Shown one piece after another: positions 22,201-32,796 of a stretch of 64,000 nt of DNA. Position numbers and translations under genes: made by a program. The stretch's first letter is position 1; each line of letters starts with the position of its first letter. This stretch comes from Campanula takesimana (Eukaryota; Streptophyta; Magnoliopsida; Asterales; Campanulaceae). The notes below the pieces were generated by a model. It did no database searches. It was not told the DNA's origin and saw only the letters and a list, made by a program, of their open reading frames with translations. The stretch is taken from assembly GCA_026119855.1 (NCBI GenBank), contig JAOWBW010000220.1:2348828-2412827 (forward strand), read 5' to 3'.

Positions 22201-23011
22201 TAATTTAACCTTTGGCATATAAGTTTTGTTTTGTGAAGCCACGCACAACATAAAGGGAAACATTCAACCCTTGGTTTCAATAATTCCCAAAGTGAATACA
22301 GAATACCCCATATTTAAGGTAGATTATATCCAAAACCTTACCAGGATTGGTGATCAAACGTTAAAGGCATGAAACATAATGTAGTTGCCGTGAATTTGAG
22401 TGATAACAGTAAAATAGGACTCGAAAAAACTAGGGGACTTTTATGACAAATGAATATGTTTCTAGCATATTTGACTAGCGAACTTTCTTTTCAGTTAAGA
22501 ACCACCAGTAGAATCACTCTTATATCGCTCAATAGGATTCACATTTCTAGAAGTAAAACGAATCCGACAAAAAGTAATCAGTAATTCAAATTTTTAGTCC
22601 AATCAAACAAGATAATCAGAACCCATATCCAAATTCTAGTTATCAACAAAAAACAGAAATCACAATAGGAAATCTCAAACAGCAACAAAGAGGACAATTC
22701 AAGCAAGCATAGAGAAACTCTATAACAAAACCCATAAGATTCCAATCAATATAAACATAAAATAAGAAGATTTGAAGAAGATTGGGAGGCAGAAAATACA
22801 AAGTGATAAGGAAGATAACATACAAGTTGAGGAATTGGGAATGGCAAATGAGGGAATTCCACCCAAGAGAAGAGTAGAGGTCGATGTAACTCTTCAAGTG
22901 TTTATCTTGGCTTGACATCCATGCGAATACCACCACAATCCCTTTCCCCAATTCTCCTTCTCTTTCTCTTCTTCCCCAATAGTGCCTTTGCCTCCCCCCA
23001 AATCCCCACAT
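16272..23011 (-). CDS. DUF829 / TMEM53-like alpha/beta hydrolase
   Basis: Predicted protein of about 413 aa. The exons are 23011-22824, 18021-17964, 17863-17783, 17401-17366, 17236-16997 and 16910-16272, with GT-AG borders and consistent phases. The start ATG (MWGFGGRQRHYWGRR) sits just before the conserved GIVVVFAWMSSQ block. The order then follows the plant DUF829 family: HSQFLN, FFPEKAT, FASFSGGP with candidate nucleophile Ser97, RLVRDCVSGHIFDSTPVDFTS, RFESQRAEYWQTLY, LILCSEKDNLAP with candidate acid Asp215, and SPHVGHYRHHP with candidate His247 or His250. A C-terminal extension of about 130 residues rich in Ser and charged residues follows. The substrate is not known for this family. The first intron is 4.8 kb and hosts a Mutator-like element, a LINE and a SINE, while the other introns are about 90-130 bp. 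The exons look intact. Confidence 0.88.
18613..19560. mobile_element. Mutator-like foldback element in the DUF829 first intron
   Basis: Terminal inverted repeats of roughly 400 bp begin GGGCAATTTGCAATTTGGTT and are nearly complementary through GTTAGTTTTCTAACAG and GTCATGTGACTAGCACATGAC. A perfect 10-bp TSD, AATCTGCTTA, lies at 18603-18612 and 19561-19570. Long TIRs with a 9-11 bp TSD are the hallmark of Mutator-like elements. There is no coding frame, and the centre is a short AT- and purine-rich loop. Confidence 0.9.
19620..21412 (+). pseudogene. RTE-type LINE fragment (reverse transcriptase and 3' end), decayed
   Basis: Plus-strand blocks resemble plant RTE-clade reverse transcriptase: GLDSIPIEVWRYFGERGI, MSHTM-like and VIEQRLRKI, then FMPGNSTMEAIHVMRQ, DLHMVFIDLENVYDKVPRE, LFADDIVLIDETKEGV (the FADD active site) and LWRQTLESRGF. 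They lie in several frames with stops between (for example after 19835 and 20228), so the polymerase is broken. The 3' end has GTGTTAGCCGACCC followed by (ATT)n, as in plant RTE elements. It lies in the host intron, antisense to the DUF829 gene. The 5' endonuclease part is absent. Confidence 0.8.
21575..21712 (-). mobile_element. tRNA-derived SINE fragment, Au-like
   Basis: On the minus strand it reads GGAAACAGCCTCTCTGTG, then AAGGCTGCGTACATCCGACC, CCCCACCGTAGGTGGGAGCC and a (TTG)n-type tail. This matches the body and tail of Au-like plant SINEs. The tRNA-like head is truncated near 21712. Confidence 0.7.
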
Positions 23012-23278
23012 CTCTCTCCGAATTCCCAAGGAAACAATTTGCCACCAAATGTTTCACCACCCAGTCTATGGATTAATAATAAAGCAACAATCTTCAAGTA
23101 TTTGCAGCAAGAACAGGAGTATAGTTTGGGGTTCAATCAACAAAATAACGCAGAGAGGGAGGGGAGGGGATGAAGAGGTATGGGGTTGAGTATTCAATTA
23201 TTATTGCCAGGCGCTCTACTCTAGATTATTTTCCACCTTTATTTATTACGCACACCATTTTAATTTCAATTGTTTATA

Positions 23279-25079
23279 GAGTTTATTGCCAATTTGACCT
23301 GCGTACTATCAAAATCTTGACGATTTGTCCTCGTACTAAAGAAACTCACAATATGACCTGCGTACTATGGTTTTAATAAAATTTTGCCCAGTGATAACGG
23401 TGAGTCGTCAGAAACCTAACGGGATGTCAACGTATGTTAAAAATTTAACAGATTTATATTAAGAAAATTCAAATGTGACCCCTTACAATAATATTAATGT
23501 CGCAAAGGTCCAAAAAATATTGTATATACATATTTCTCTATATATATCTATATATATCTGTTATTAAGAGAGAATAAAATAGAAAAAGTAAATAAATTTC
23601 ACAACTAATGATATTTACTTATATTTATATTTCTTTTATTTGATTTTTTTTGTATTAATACACACACTCCCCTCCCTCCCTCCTCTCTCTCTCTCTCTCT
23701 CTCTCTCTACCGGCGACATCTCCCCCACCTCCGGCGGTCGTCTCCCTCTACTCCGCCGACCGTCGCCCACCACATCTCTCTCTACCCTACCCTCCGGCGA
23801 CACTCGCCGCCGTCCGATCGACCTCAAAAACCCCTGTTTTCGCCATTGATTTGTCGGGAAATTAGTAAACCAAAAATTAGGAGTTTCTGGCCCTAGAGAG
23901 AAACGGGAATGGAGGGTGCGGCGCATAGAGAAGAGTAATTGGGGTAGGTTTTAGTCGGTTAACCTCAAGATCTGGAGATTGGTGGCGGCGGTGGCGACTT
24001 TGTGTATGTGTTTTCAAATCGAAACCCAGATCTGGGTTTTTTTCATTTTGATTTCGATTTTGATTTTTGATTTGGGTTTAGATCTTTGATTGTGATTTCT
24101 GTTCTGATTTTCGATTTGGGTTTCGAGTTTAGTTTCGATTTTTGATTCTTGATTTAGCTGACGATTTTGATTTTAGTTTTGACTTTGATTTCGAGATTGG
24201 AGGTTGATTTTATCACTATGAGTATGAACAATTGATTGTGGCCTAAATCAAGAGGTGGTGTCGACGGTGGTGGTTGTGAGATGGTGGTAGTATGGAGATG
24301 ATAGGGTGGCTGTAGTGTTTGTGGTGGTGGTGGCTGCGATGGCCGGTGGTGAGTGGTGTGTGGTGAGTGGTGGTCTCTGTAATGGCGGTGGCGGGCAGTG
24401 GCGGTTTGGCGGGCGGTGGCAGTGGGGGTCACGGGCGGGGGTCGGTGGTGGTGTCTAATTTTGGTGGTGATAGTATGTAACACTGACGGACAATTTATTT
24501 GGGACGGAGGTGATTAAAAAGTTAATCACTAAAATATCATCTCCTTATCATTTTTAAGCATACTCAATTAACAATATAACTGAATATATATATAGCCATT
24601 TCTTGGTCTTTTGGACGGATGGAGTATCATTTATTTAAATTAAAGAAAAATAAGTACAAGTTGTTTTAGGGCAGAGGGAGTAGTATTTAATAAATGTGGT
24701 ATAATATTTAAAAAACAAAAATGTGACATATTCGGTAAACAAGTCATTTATTAACAAAAAAAAAAGTCATTTATTAACGATTTTGGTTATTTTAGTTAAT
24801 TAATCAATATAAAGGGTAAACAAGTCATAAATAAAAATATAAATAAATTTTGGACCATTACAACATTAATATCATTATTAGGGTCACATTTTTTTTTATT
24901 GCAAATCTGTTAAATTCTTAACATATGCTGACAGCCCGTTAGATTTCTAACGGGTCATCGTTATCCTTGGCCACTTTTTTATTAAAACCATAGTACGCAG
25001 GTCAAATTGGCAGTTTCTTTAGTACGAGGGCAAATCGTCAAGATTTTGATAGTACGCATGTCAAATTGGCAATAAACTC
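23279..25079. mobile_element. Mutator-like element upstream of the DUF829 gene
   Basis: TIRs of about 200 bp begin GAGTTTATTGCCAATTTGAC and run through CTGCGTACTAT, CGTACTAAAGAAACT and CTAACGG on both ends. A perfect 10-bp TSD, ATTGTTTATA, lies at 23269-23278 and 25080-25089. The interior has a CT microsatellite, a CCGGCGAC-rich patch (23710-23825), TTTGATTT-type repeats and a GGTGGTGG-rich patch (24250-24450). None of this encodes a recognisable protein. It begins about 270 bp upstream of the DUF829 start codon. Confidence 0.88.
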
Positions 25080-25109
25080 ATTGTTTATAGTATAGTACTA
25101 TATGAAAAG

Positions 25110-25293
25110 TAGAATAATATTAAGGCACAAAAAAGACACAAAATATTGCTCATAAAATCTTAGGTGTAATTATTTTATCGGTGTTTTTAAATAGAGTGTG
25201 GCGGGCCCATTATCGATGCAACCAATAAAATATCGCTACTTCATTTTGTAAGCAATGTTTTGTGAGCTTATTTTGTGCCCCTATCATTGCTCT
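25110..25293. mobile_element. MITE, 'AGCAATG/TAGGGGCAC' family, copy 2
   Basis: It has the same termini as the element at 9017-9199 but in opposite orientation: AGAATAATATTAAGGCACAA at the left and TTTTGTGCCCCTATCATTGCT at the right. The shared interior includes TATCGATG and GTGTGGCGG-like words. Confidence 0.65.
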
Positions 25294-25320
25294 AGAAAGT
25301 ATCGAGTTGTAACTTGTAAT

Positions 25321-25896
25321 TAGGGGTGAGCAAAAAAACCGGGGAAAAAAAAACCGAAAAAACCAATAAAACCGAAAAAACCGGACCGAAAAACCGGTCC
25401 AATAAGCTATTGGTTAGGACCGATTTCTAAAAATTAGAAAAGCGAAATTAGTGGTTCGGTTTAGGTTTCCAGCTTGTTAGAACCGATAAGGAACCGAACC
25501 GAACCGAAAACCTAAAACTATGTCGTTTTATTCCTAGCTTATTATTTGAATTAATAGTTGTAAACTTTAATTTGTAGTTTTTGGCCCAAGTAGTATGGCC
25601 CATTGGCCCAATTCATACTTCAACCAGAAAATGTGTCTTATTTGATCTTATTATTTATTATGTGCAAATTGGACCTCATTTGAATGTACCCCATTAAGGC
25701 GGCCCAACAAACCCACAAACCAACAGTCCATTCTATTGGTTTGACACCGAACCAAACCGATATCACACCGAAACCGAACAAACCGAACCATTAAGAAACC
25801 GAAGCTTAATGGTTTTGAATTACATAAGCCGATAACTATTGATTTGGTGTCGGTTTTGGCTTAAAACCAAACCAAACCAACCCGTGCACACCCCTA
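25321..25896. mobile_element. Non-autonomous hAT-like transposon
   Basis: Ends TAGGGGTGAGCA and TGCACACCCCTA carry a perfect 8-bp TSD, CTTGTAAT, at 25313-25320 and 25897-25904. The subterminal regions are dense in AACCGAACC/GGTTCGG words on both sides. It is non-coding. Confidence 0.88.
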
Positions 25897-26014
25897 CTTG
25901 TAATTGGAGGGGACTCTTGGGAGGAACGGGAATCTCGACTCAATTGTTATTGTTAGTTTTTGGTAGTCCATGAGACTGTTGTCAAATTTTATTTCTCTCT
26001 CAAAATATTTACGT

Positions 26015-26417
26015 TAAATATTTTTTATGTCACAAGGGCATATGTTAAGCTTTTAAATAAAGCAATTGATGTATTTATTAACACTTATTTTGATCTATTC
26101 ATTTACTTAAATAAAGCAATCAATCTATTTGTATATTTTCATAATATGTAAATATTTTTTATGTCACAAGGGCATATGTTAAGCTTTTAAATAAAGCAAT
26201 TGATGTATTTATTAACACTTACTTTGATCTATTCATTTACTTAAATAAAGCCATCAATCTATTTGTATATTTCCATAAATATGTAAATATTTTTATGTCA
26301 TAAGAGCATATGCTAAGATTTTAAATAAGGCAATTGATGTATTTACTAAGCTTACTTTGATCTATTCATTTTCTTAAATAAAGCAATCAATCTATTTGTA
26401 TACTTTCATAAATATGT
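26015..26417 (+). repeat. About 134-bp tandem repeat, 3 copies
   Basis: A unit containing TATGTCACAAGGGCATATG, then AATAAAGCAATTGATGTATT and TTTGATCTATTCATTT is repeated head to tail from 26015, 26149 and 26283. The third copy is more diverged. A partial inverted remnant follows at about 26440-26560. It is AT-rich and non-coding. Confidence 0.85.
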
Positions 26418-26852
26418 AAATTTACATATATAAATAAAAACTTTCAATAATTATGAAAATGAATAGGTTAAAGTAAGTTTAATAACTGTATCATTTTCCT
26501 TATTTAAAATCTTGACATGTACCCCAAGGGCACATATTAGAAAAACCGTCTGACACTTTTTTATACGTTCATTGACACTTTTTTATCTGTGAAATTAATA
26601 ATAGAGAACCCCAAATTTGGCACATCTTATGCAAATCTAAAAAAAAAACATAAAGAAATGGTTTAAACTCTCTTAGAGTGAACAGAGAAAAAAGAAAACA
26701 AATCCCCGATTTCATATTTAGGACGCACACAATAACATACACACGTAAATTGGTTCCTCGAATTAAGTAGAATCAATATCAACTACAACGACCGAGACCT
26801 ACACCGATAAAGATATTGTACTGAATGACTTGACCAATTGTACGGGATAGTA

Positions 26853-27117
26853 CTCCCTCCGGTCCAAAATAACTGTCACTTTTGGACCAAAATTTTGGTC
26901 CAAAATAATTGTCACTTTTGAGCTAAATGTCTCTCTTATCCTTGCATTGAAACTTGTTCTCTTTTATTAATTATCTTATTGTGAGACATTAATGTAAGAA
27001 AGTTGCACACTTAATATGGGTAAAATTGGAACTTTTGTCACTAAGTCATGATAATTATTACATTTCTTAAGAGTTGTGCAAATGCAAAAAAAGACAGTTA
27101 TTTTGGACCGGAGGGAG
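26853..27117. mobile_element. Stowaway-like MITE
   Basis: CTCCCTCCGGTCCAAAATAA and TTATTTTGGACCGGAGGGAG are inverted repeats flanked by TA. An extra internal copy of GGTCCAAAATAATTGTCAC lies near the left end. Confidence 0.85.
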
Positions 27118-27818
27118 TATAAGATAGACCATAAACCTTTCATACGCAATTCCTTGATCCATTCATTAATGTGCAAGAGAAAGCGATCCATCAGACCAGA
27201 GGGAAATTGGTCTTTCTCAACCTGGTGTATTGAGCGAAAAACCATTGATTTTTGAATTACAATGTACCAGTTAGATAAAAGCATGTTTCCCCTCTGATTC
27301 TCCCTCCACACACACAATCACACACAGTGAGTGACGAATATAATCTGAGATTGATTGATTGAATTTCAAGTCTTCTATGCAATCCTTCTCCACTTCACCT
27401 TTATGGGTACTCCCAGGCCCTAAAAATCATCATTGAAGGCGAGGGATCAGTCGGACTCAAGCTGCCGGTGAAAGGTTGGTGCCGCCATTGAAGGGTCTGC
27501 CAAGAAATCTGGGTAAGAAGGAGAAGTGATTTCGCCAGGAGTTGTCCTAAGAAGGCGGAGGAGTTCGTGTAAAACAAATTTTTTGTTAAGATTAAAAAAA
27601 AAAAACGCGTTTTTTTATGAGATTTTAGCTTGCTTTTATTATGATAAATAGGTTTGTTGAAAAAAATAATAATAATTTACTTGACTTCTCTTGTGACGTA
27701 AATGAATTTTATTTATTTTCCATTATTTTTTCTCATGTTTGTAAAAACAAAGTTTGAATCATATGAGAAATAGATTAATCTATTAAAAATAATTCATTGA
27801 ATGTCTCTTAAAATAGTA

Positions 27819-28081
27819 CTCCCTCCGTCTCAAAATATATGTCGTTTCAACCACTTTACACATATTAAGAAATACAATTAATGTATGTGAAAAAGTCTTA
27901 TATACCCCTAAGTAATGCAATTACCTAGGCAATTAAGTAATTGTTTAAGAGATAGTCCACTATCATTAATAAGGGTAGAGTTGGTATACAACAACAAAAT
28001 AGCATTGAAAATAGTAAAACGACATGTATTTTGAGACAAAAAATAACTCTCAAAACGACATCTATTTTGAGACGGAGGGAG
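27819..28081. mobile_element. Stowaway-like MITE, 'GTCTCAAAATA' family, copy 1
   Basis: Ends CTCCCTCCGTCTCAAAATA and TATTTTGAGACGGAGGGAG are flanked by TA. A duplicated subterminal AAACGACAT...TATTTTGAGAC lies on the right. Copy 2 at 53165-53428 is in opposite orientation. Confidence 0.85.
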
Positions 28082-29767
28082 TATATCATCATTAAAACAT
28101 CAATCATGTAAATATGAGTTTTATTATTTTCTTCATGACATAAGCTTAGTATATTCAAGTAAATTACTACAATAAAAAGAAAACGGTGAGTTAGAAATTA
28201 ACAGATATTTATACAAAAGCTTATGTTTTAAAGTTATTCTTCACTTTTTGTTGGATTTGTAGCAAATAGACGAAATCGTCCCTTGATAGAAATTATTGTT
28301 GAGAGTGTCGTGAAGTCAAAATGGTGATGCCAAGCGGCGAAGGCGTCGGATTATCAAATGCTCTACTTTGTTCATTTGTTGCCATCTCATTTGGAACGAT
28401 GTTGTCCAAAAGATCCTTCAAAAAATTTAAAATTAAAGTAAAGAAAAACGTCAAAGATAGATAGGCAACAAACAAAATTAGTAAACTCTCCGTCTTGATC
28501 TCCCGATTGCGCCGGATACGGTATTATTTTGAGTTTTATGATTAGATAAGTTAATAATTTTCTTATGTAATTGTAAAAAAAATACTGTTAATATATTTTT
28601 TACTCAAAAAATATTATTTTTTACATTTTATAATTTACTAAAAATGAATATTTATTTTGAGACAGAGGTAGTAGACGGACCAGATAAGGCACCATTAATT
28701 GGATCCTCATATACTACATTACAACTTTTACTTCTCTAATCCAATCTTCTTCTTCTTTTTAATTCAAAAGATATTGACAAATGAAGTGATAAATCGGATC
28801 CTTATCTAATTTCTATATTTTGATAAAAATCAAACATAATAATGTAAGCTTTCATTACAAATATTGATTAGATAAGATGGATACAAGGAGCGACCAATCC
28901 ATTTTTGCTAATTCCTACCACCTCTCTGGTTCTCTCTTATCGTTTATCTATCCAATTTGGTAATTTTCCTTTAATTAGATATCTTACAAATGCTTTTTGG
29001 GATGCAATATTTTAGTTGAAGGAAACCTTTAGTAGCAAAATATATGTATTTCTAGCATTGCAACGAATAAGTAGGCCACCCAAATTTAAAGCACACGCTA
29101 AACTGTGAAGCTTAATTTGTGAAAAAACGGAGAAGGAAACCTTATTTTTAGAAGAATTCTATTAGATTGAGTCTCTGACTGTCATTCGACTTCAATTGCA
29201 TAGTAGATCGAACAATCCAATAGTCCAATTTAATATCGTTCAAATGGACCGCCCTTTAGAGTACGAGTTGATCCTTAAAAAAAGTAAGATTCAACAGTCA
29301 CCATCTTAACTGCTATGCAGTCAGATGACAGACTTTTAGCCTTCTTGTTTCAAGTCACTATCCTAATTAGTCCATTATTCTATATTAATTTTTTTCCCCT
29401 TTATTGTCAATTCTACTATAAATAATCTCTCACTTTCAACGTTGTCACTTGTCGTTTTGGTTAAGATTTGCTCATTGTTCGTAACGTAGATATTTGTAAA
29501 CTTAAAGATCATAAATACTAGATCAACGTCAGTCAGTAGTATGTAACAACGGTCTATTGGCTCATCTCTAGTTGCAATTTTTCAAGAGCTTTTGATAGAG
29601 GTATGTACAAGCAATCTTGGCCGTCAGAATGCCTTCTCAGCTTGACCAGTTCATGATCTTTGAATTATGTCAAATGGGAATTTAGAGTCACCTGGCTACT
29701 CAACAGAAACCTTTCTCTGCAGCTTGTGTACAACACATCAATAGGCATTCCTGGAAAAAAGAAAGTA
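28082..29767. other. Gene-free AT-rich interval
   Basis: No coding family was recognised. A minus-strand open frame at 28293-28475 has no family match and no start or splice context. A lone Stowaway-type end (GAGACAGAGGTAGTA) lies near 28659-28674 without a clear partner. Confidence 0.4.
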
Positions 29768-29849
29768 CTAAACTCTGTCTCAAAACGAATGTCTGAAATT
29801 GCTAGCAATCAAGATCAATTTCGGACATTCTTTTTTGGGACAGAGGGAG
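29768..29849. mobile_element. Very short Stowaway-like MITE
   Basis: About 82 bp with ends CTAAACTCTGTCTCAAAACGAATGTC and GACATTCTTTTTTGGGACAGAGGGAG flanked by TA. It lies immediately left of the LTR retrotransposon. Confidence 0.6.
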
Positions 29850-29866
29850 TACAACACAACATTAGA

Positions 29867-30352
29867 TGATGCAGCGGAATACAACCTAGATCAACCACAA
29901 CAGAAGATCTAGCATAAAACAGAAGGAATGAAACCTTCAACATGCCAACAATGGCTTCTAGGGTTTGAACCCACAAAGTTGCAAAGCAAACTTTAAAATT
30001 AATTAATCAAAAACATGTTCAACAATGACAAGAAAGAAAGTATTTATACCTAACAACTAATTAAAACCCTAACCCTAAAAGTGTTTTAACAAAATACCAA
30101 AAATACCCAAGTTTACTGCAATAAAAACAAAAGACTAAAACTAAAATTCCTGGCAGTTCGGCGGGCACGGTCGTGCTCCAGTTTCAGCACGGTCGTGCCA
30201 TTCCTTGCGAAGCTCCTGTCTTTTTCACCCATTTCATGCACGGTCGAGTGTTGGAACTTGCACGGCCGTGCAAGGCTGGTCCGGGCGGGTTCTGTCTTGG
30301 GTCCGGGCGGATCTTTATCGGGTCTTCACGATTCCTCCTTCTTGCTACATCA
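29867..30352 (-). repeat. 3' LTR of the gag-only element
   Basis: A 486-bp LTR in TG...CA form. It contains palindromic GCACGGTCGTGC-type words (about 30167-30275) and a telomere-like AAACCCTAACCCTAAA (30063-30078). Confidence 0.9.
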
Positions 30353-32234
30353 TACACCCCCACTTTAAAATGATTCGTCTCCGAATCATGTACCATAAAA
30401 GGACCACGCATCTTGGGAGTAGTCATCTTGCACTTGCCAATGGAAGGCGCTGGCGTTGGATGTCTCGCAACAAGTACTGGTGGAACTCGAAATGCATCCC
30501 TCCGCTTAGCTCTTTGTGCTGCAGCAGCTAAACCAATCGCCCGAGAAATACCTGAAAGAAATGATTTTGCAGCACACAAGGAAATTATTCCCTTCCCTTT
30601 ATCAACGCCAGGACGAACCCCTTTTTCATTCAACGGGCATAAATGAATTTTGACCCCCTCCTTCACAAAGCTAATAACATTAGTACGCCCATTATGAGTA
30701 GAATCAACATCATAATGCCAAGGACGCCCAAGCAACAACTGGCACGCACTCATATCAACCACATCACAAATAGCCACATCCTTATAATTAGCAATAGAAA
30801 AAGGAACGACACATTGTTCAGTTACCTTTATTTTACCAGTAGCATTAATCCATCCCACATGATATGGAGTTGGATGTTTCTTAACCTCCAGTTTTAATTT
30901 ATCCAACGTCCCCTTAACAATTAAATTATCACAGCTTCCACTATCCACAATGACTTTTACCTTGTTATCCGCTATAAGCCCAATAGTGCGAAAAATACCA
31001 TGTCTGTTAGGAGGTTCATCGACCGCTGGAGTTGTCAAGGTCACTTTATTACACACAAGTGCCTCATGTTCACCCTCATTACTTTCCTCATTCGGGTCTA
31101 CCCAAATTTCTGGAATGTCATCCTCAGCCTCATTCTCTGCTAGATTAACGTTCCCCCGATTAGGACAATTATTGGATAAATGCCCAGGTTGCCCACAACA
31201 AAAACATTTATTTCCAAAATTCTTGGCATAGGGGTTGGGATTCTGACGCCCAGTAGCAGGATTAGTACCCCTCCCCACCGGTTGATTTGGAACAGTATCC
31301 TGTTTCTCATTAGTGGTTTTAGGCCCTATGGACTGTCCAGTTTCAACTACTGGGGATTTAGAACTCGAAGATTGTCCAATATGAGTGGGTTGATGGGACT
31401 TAAAAAGTGGGCTAGATTGGTTGTGTTCAACAGTTTTAGCACGAGATATGGCCCCATCAAGGGTTTGAACAGGATACAATTGAACTTGAGATTGAATACT
31501 AGGGCGAAGACCCTTCACATACCTCATTGTGTGTTGTGCTTCTGACTAACCCAAATCATTACGCGCAGAAAGTGTATGAAAATTGTGTGTGTACTGATCG
31601 ACAATCCGATTGTCCTGCTTGCATACGAGGAACTTCTGATAAATTAACTGCTCAAAATCTGCAGGCAAAAATCGCTGGTTCAGAGCTATCTTCATACGCC
31701 CCCATGGCGAACCGGTAATTTATTCTGCCTCCTCCGGTTGTTATTGAACTGCTCCCACCATGCAGATGCCCCACCGCGAAGTTTGTAAGCCATATACTGC
31801 ACTTTCTTCTCATCCGGGATATTCATCAAGGCAAAATATTTCTCTACCTCCGAAAGCCAATCTGTGAAATCCTCCATGTCGAGCTCCCTCGTGAAAAAGG
31901 GTAGATCAGCTTTAATTTTAGGAGACTGATCCACGGGTGCAGCGATAAAATCATCTTCACCCTCCGAATCTGAATCCTCTCATCCGGCTAGCGGATTATG
32001 GTTGTTTCGACCGTTTCCCACAGGAGCTGCATTAGCCCCTGCCCGTTGCCTTCGGCGACCATCAAGCTGCAAACCCTCCAAAACCCTAACAAGATCCGCA
32101 TAATGAGCTGCAGCTTGTTCTTCACGCTGACGGTCTCGTGCTTCAGCTTGTTGGTGTCTTTCTTCGGCTGCTCGATCCATACGATCAAGGATTGCAAGAA
32201 CAGGGTCGTTGTTGTTTCCGTCGCCGTTCACCAT
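30184..32234 (-). pseudogene. Gag plus aspartic-protease reading frame, inactivated
   Basis: The minus-strand product starts MVNGDGNNNDPVLAILDRMD at 32234. It continues through a retrotransposon Gag block (TDWLSEVEKYFAL, GGASAWWEQF), a CCHC zinc knuckle (CFCCGQPGHLSNNC) and a protease-like region with VDSGSCDN (D-S-G) and LLGRPW. Three lesions are visible: an in-frame TGA at about 31980, a frameshift near 31700 and an in-frame TAG near 31545. The last frame runs into the 3' LTR and stops at 30184. No polymerase domain follows the protease. Movement would therefore need enzymes from another element. Confidence 0.85.
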
Positions 32235-32265
32235 CTTCTCTGGATCTCACCTTACTGATACCAAT

Positions 32266-32750
32266 TGATGCAGCGGAATACAACCTAGATCAACCACAAC
32301 AGAAGATCTAGCATAAAATAGAAGGAATGAAACCTTCAACAAGCCAACAATGGCTTCTAGGGTTTGAACCCACAAAGTTGCAAAGCAAACTTTAAAATTA
32401 ATTAACCAAAAACATGTTCAACAATGACAAAAAAGAAAGTATTTATACCTAACAACTAATTAAAACCCTAACCCTAAAGTGTTTTAACAAAATACCAAAA
32501 ATACCCAAGTTTACTGCAATAAAAACAAAAGACGAAAACTAAAATTCCTGGCAGTTCGGCGGGCACGGTCGTGCTCCAGTTTCAGCACGGTCGTGCCATT
32601 CCTTGCGAAGCTCCTGTCTTTTTCACCTATTTCATGCACGGTCGAGTGTTTGAACTTGCACGGTCGTGCAAGGCTGGTCCGGGCGGGTTCTGTCTTGGGT
32701 CCCGACGGATCTTTACCGGGTCTTCACGATTCCTCCATCTTGCTACATCA
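32266..32750 (-). repeat. 5' LTR of the gag-only element
   Basis: 485 bp, near-identical to the LTR at 29867-30352 and followed on the minus strand by the primer-binding site. Confidence 0.9.
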
Positions 32751-32796
32751 TTAGATGACAAACTCATGGATGTAGGAAAGATTTAATGTTTAAAAC

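Larger units (their letters stand above)
29867..32750 (-). mobile_element. Complete small LTR retrotransposon, gag-protease only (TR-GAG-like)
   Basis: Two LTRs (29867-30352 and 32266-32750) begin TGATGCAGCGG and end GCTACATCA. By eye they differ at roughly 13-15 sites over 485 bp. The element has a perfect 5-bp TSD, TTAGA, at 29862-29866 and 32751-32755. On the minus strand the primer-binding site TGGTATCAGTAAGG (32250-32263) lies 2 bp after the 5' LTR. The polypurine tract AAAGTGGGGGTGTA (30353-30366) abuts the 3' LTR. The 1.9-kb interior encodes only Gag and an aspartic-protease region. Reverse transcriptase, RNase H and integrase are absent. Confidence 0.92.

Noticed and set aside
22894..23136. 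Alternative minus-strand frame over the DUF829 first exon
   Set aside because: It is out of frame with the conserved WMSSQ block. The ATG at 23011 leads into the family sequence.
28293..28475. 60-codon minus-strand frame
   Set aside because: No family match, and it is surrounded by AT-rich repeat remnants.
30063..30078. AAACCCTAACCCTAAA, telomere-like
   Set aside because: Only two to three imperfect units, present in both LTRs of a retrotransposon. It is part of the LTR and not an interstitial telomere.
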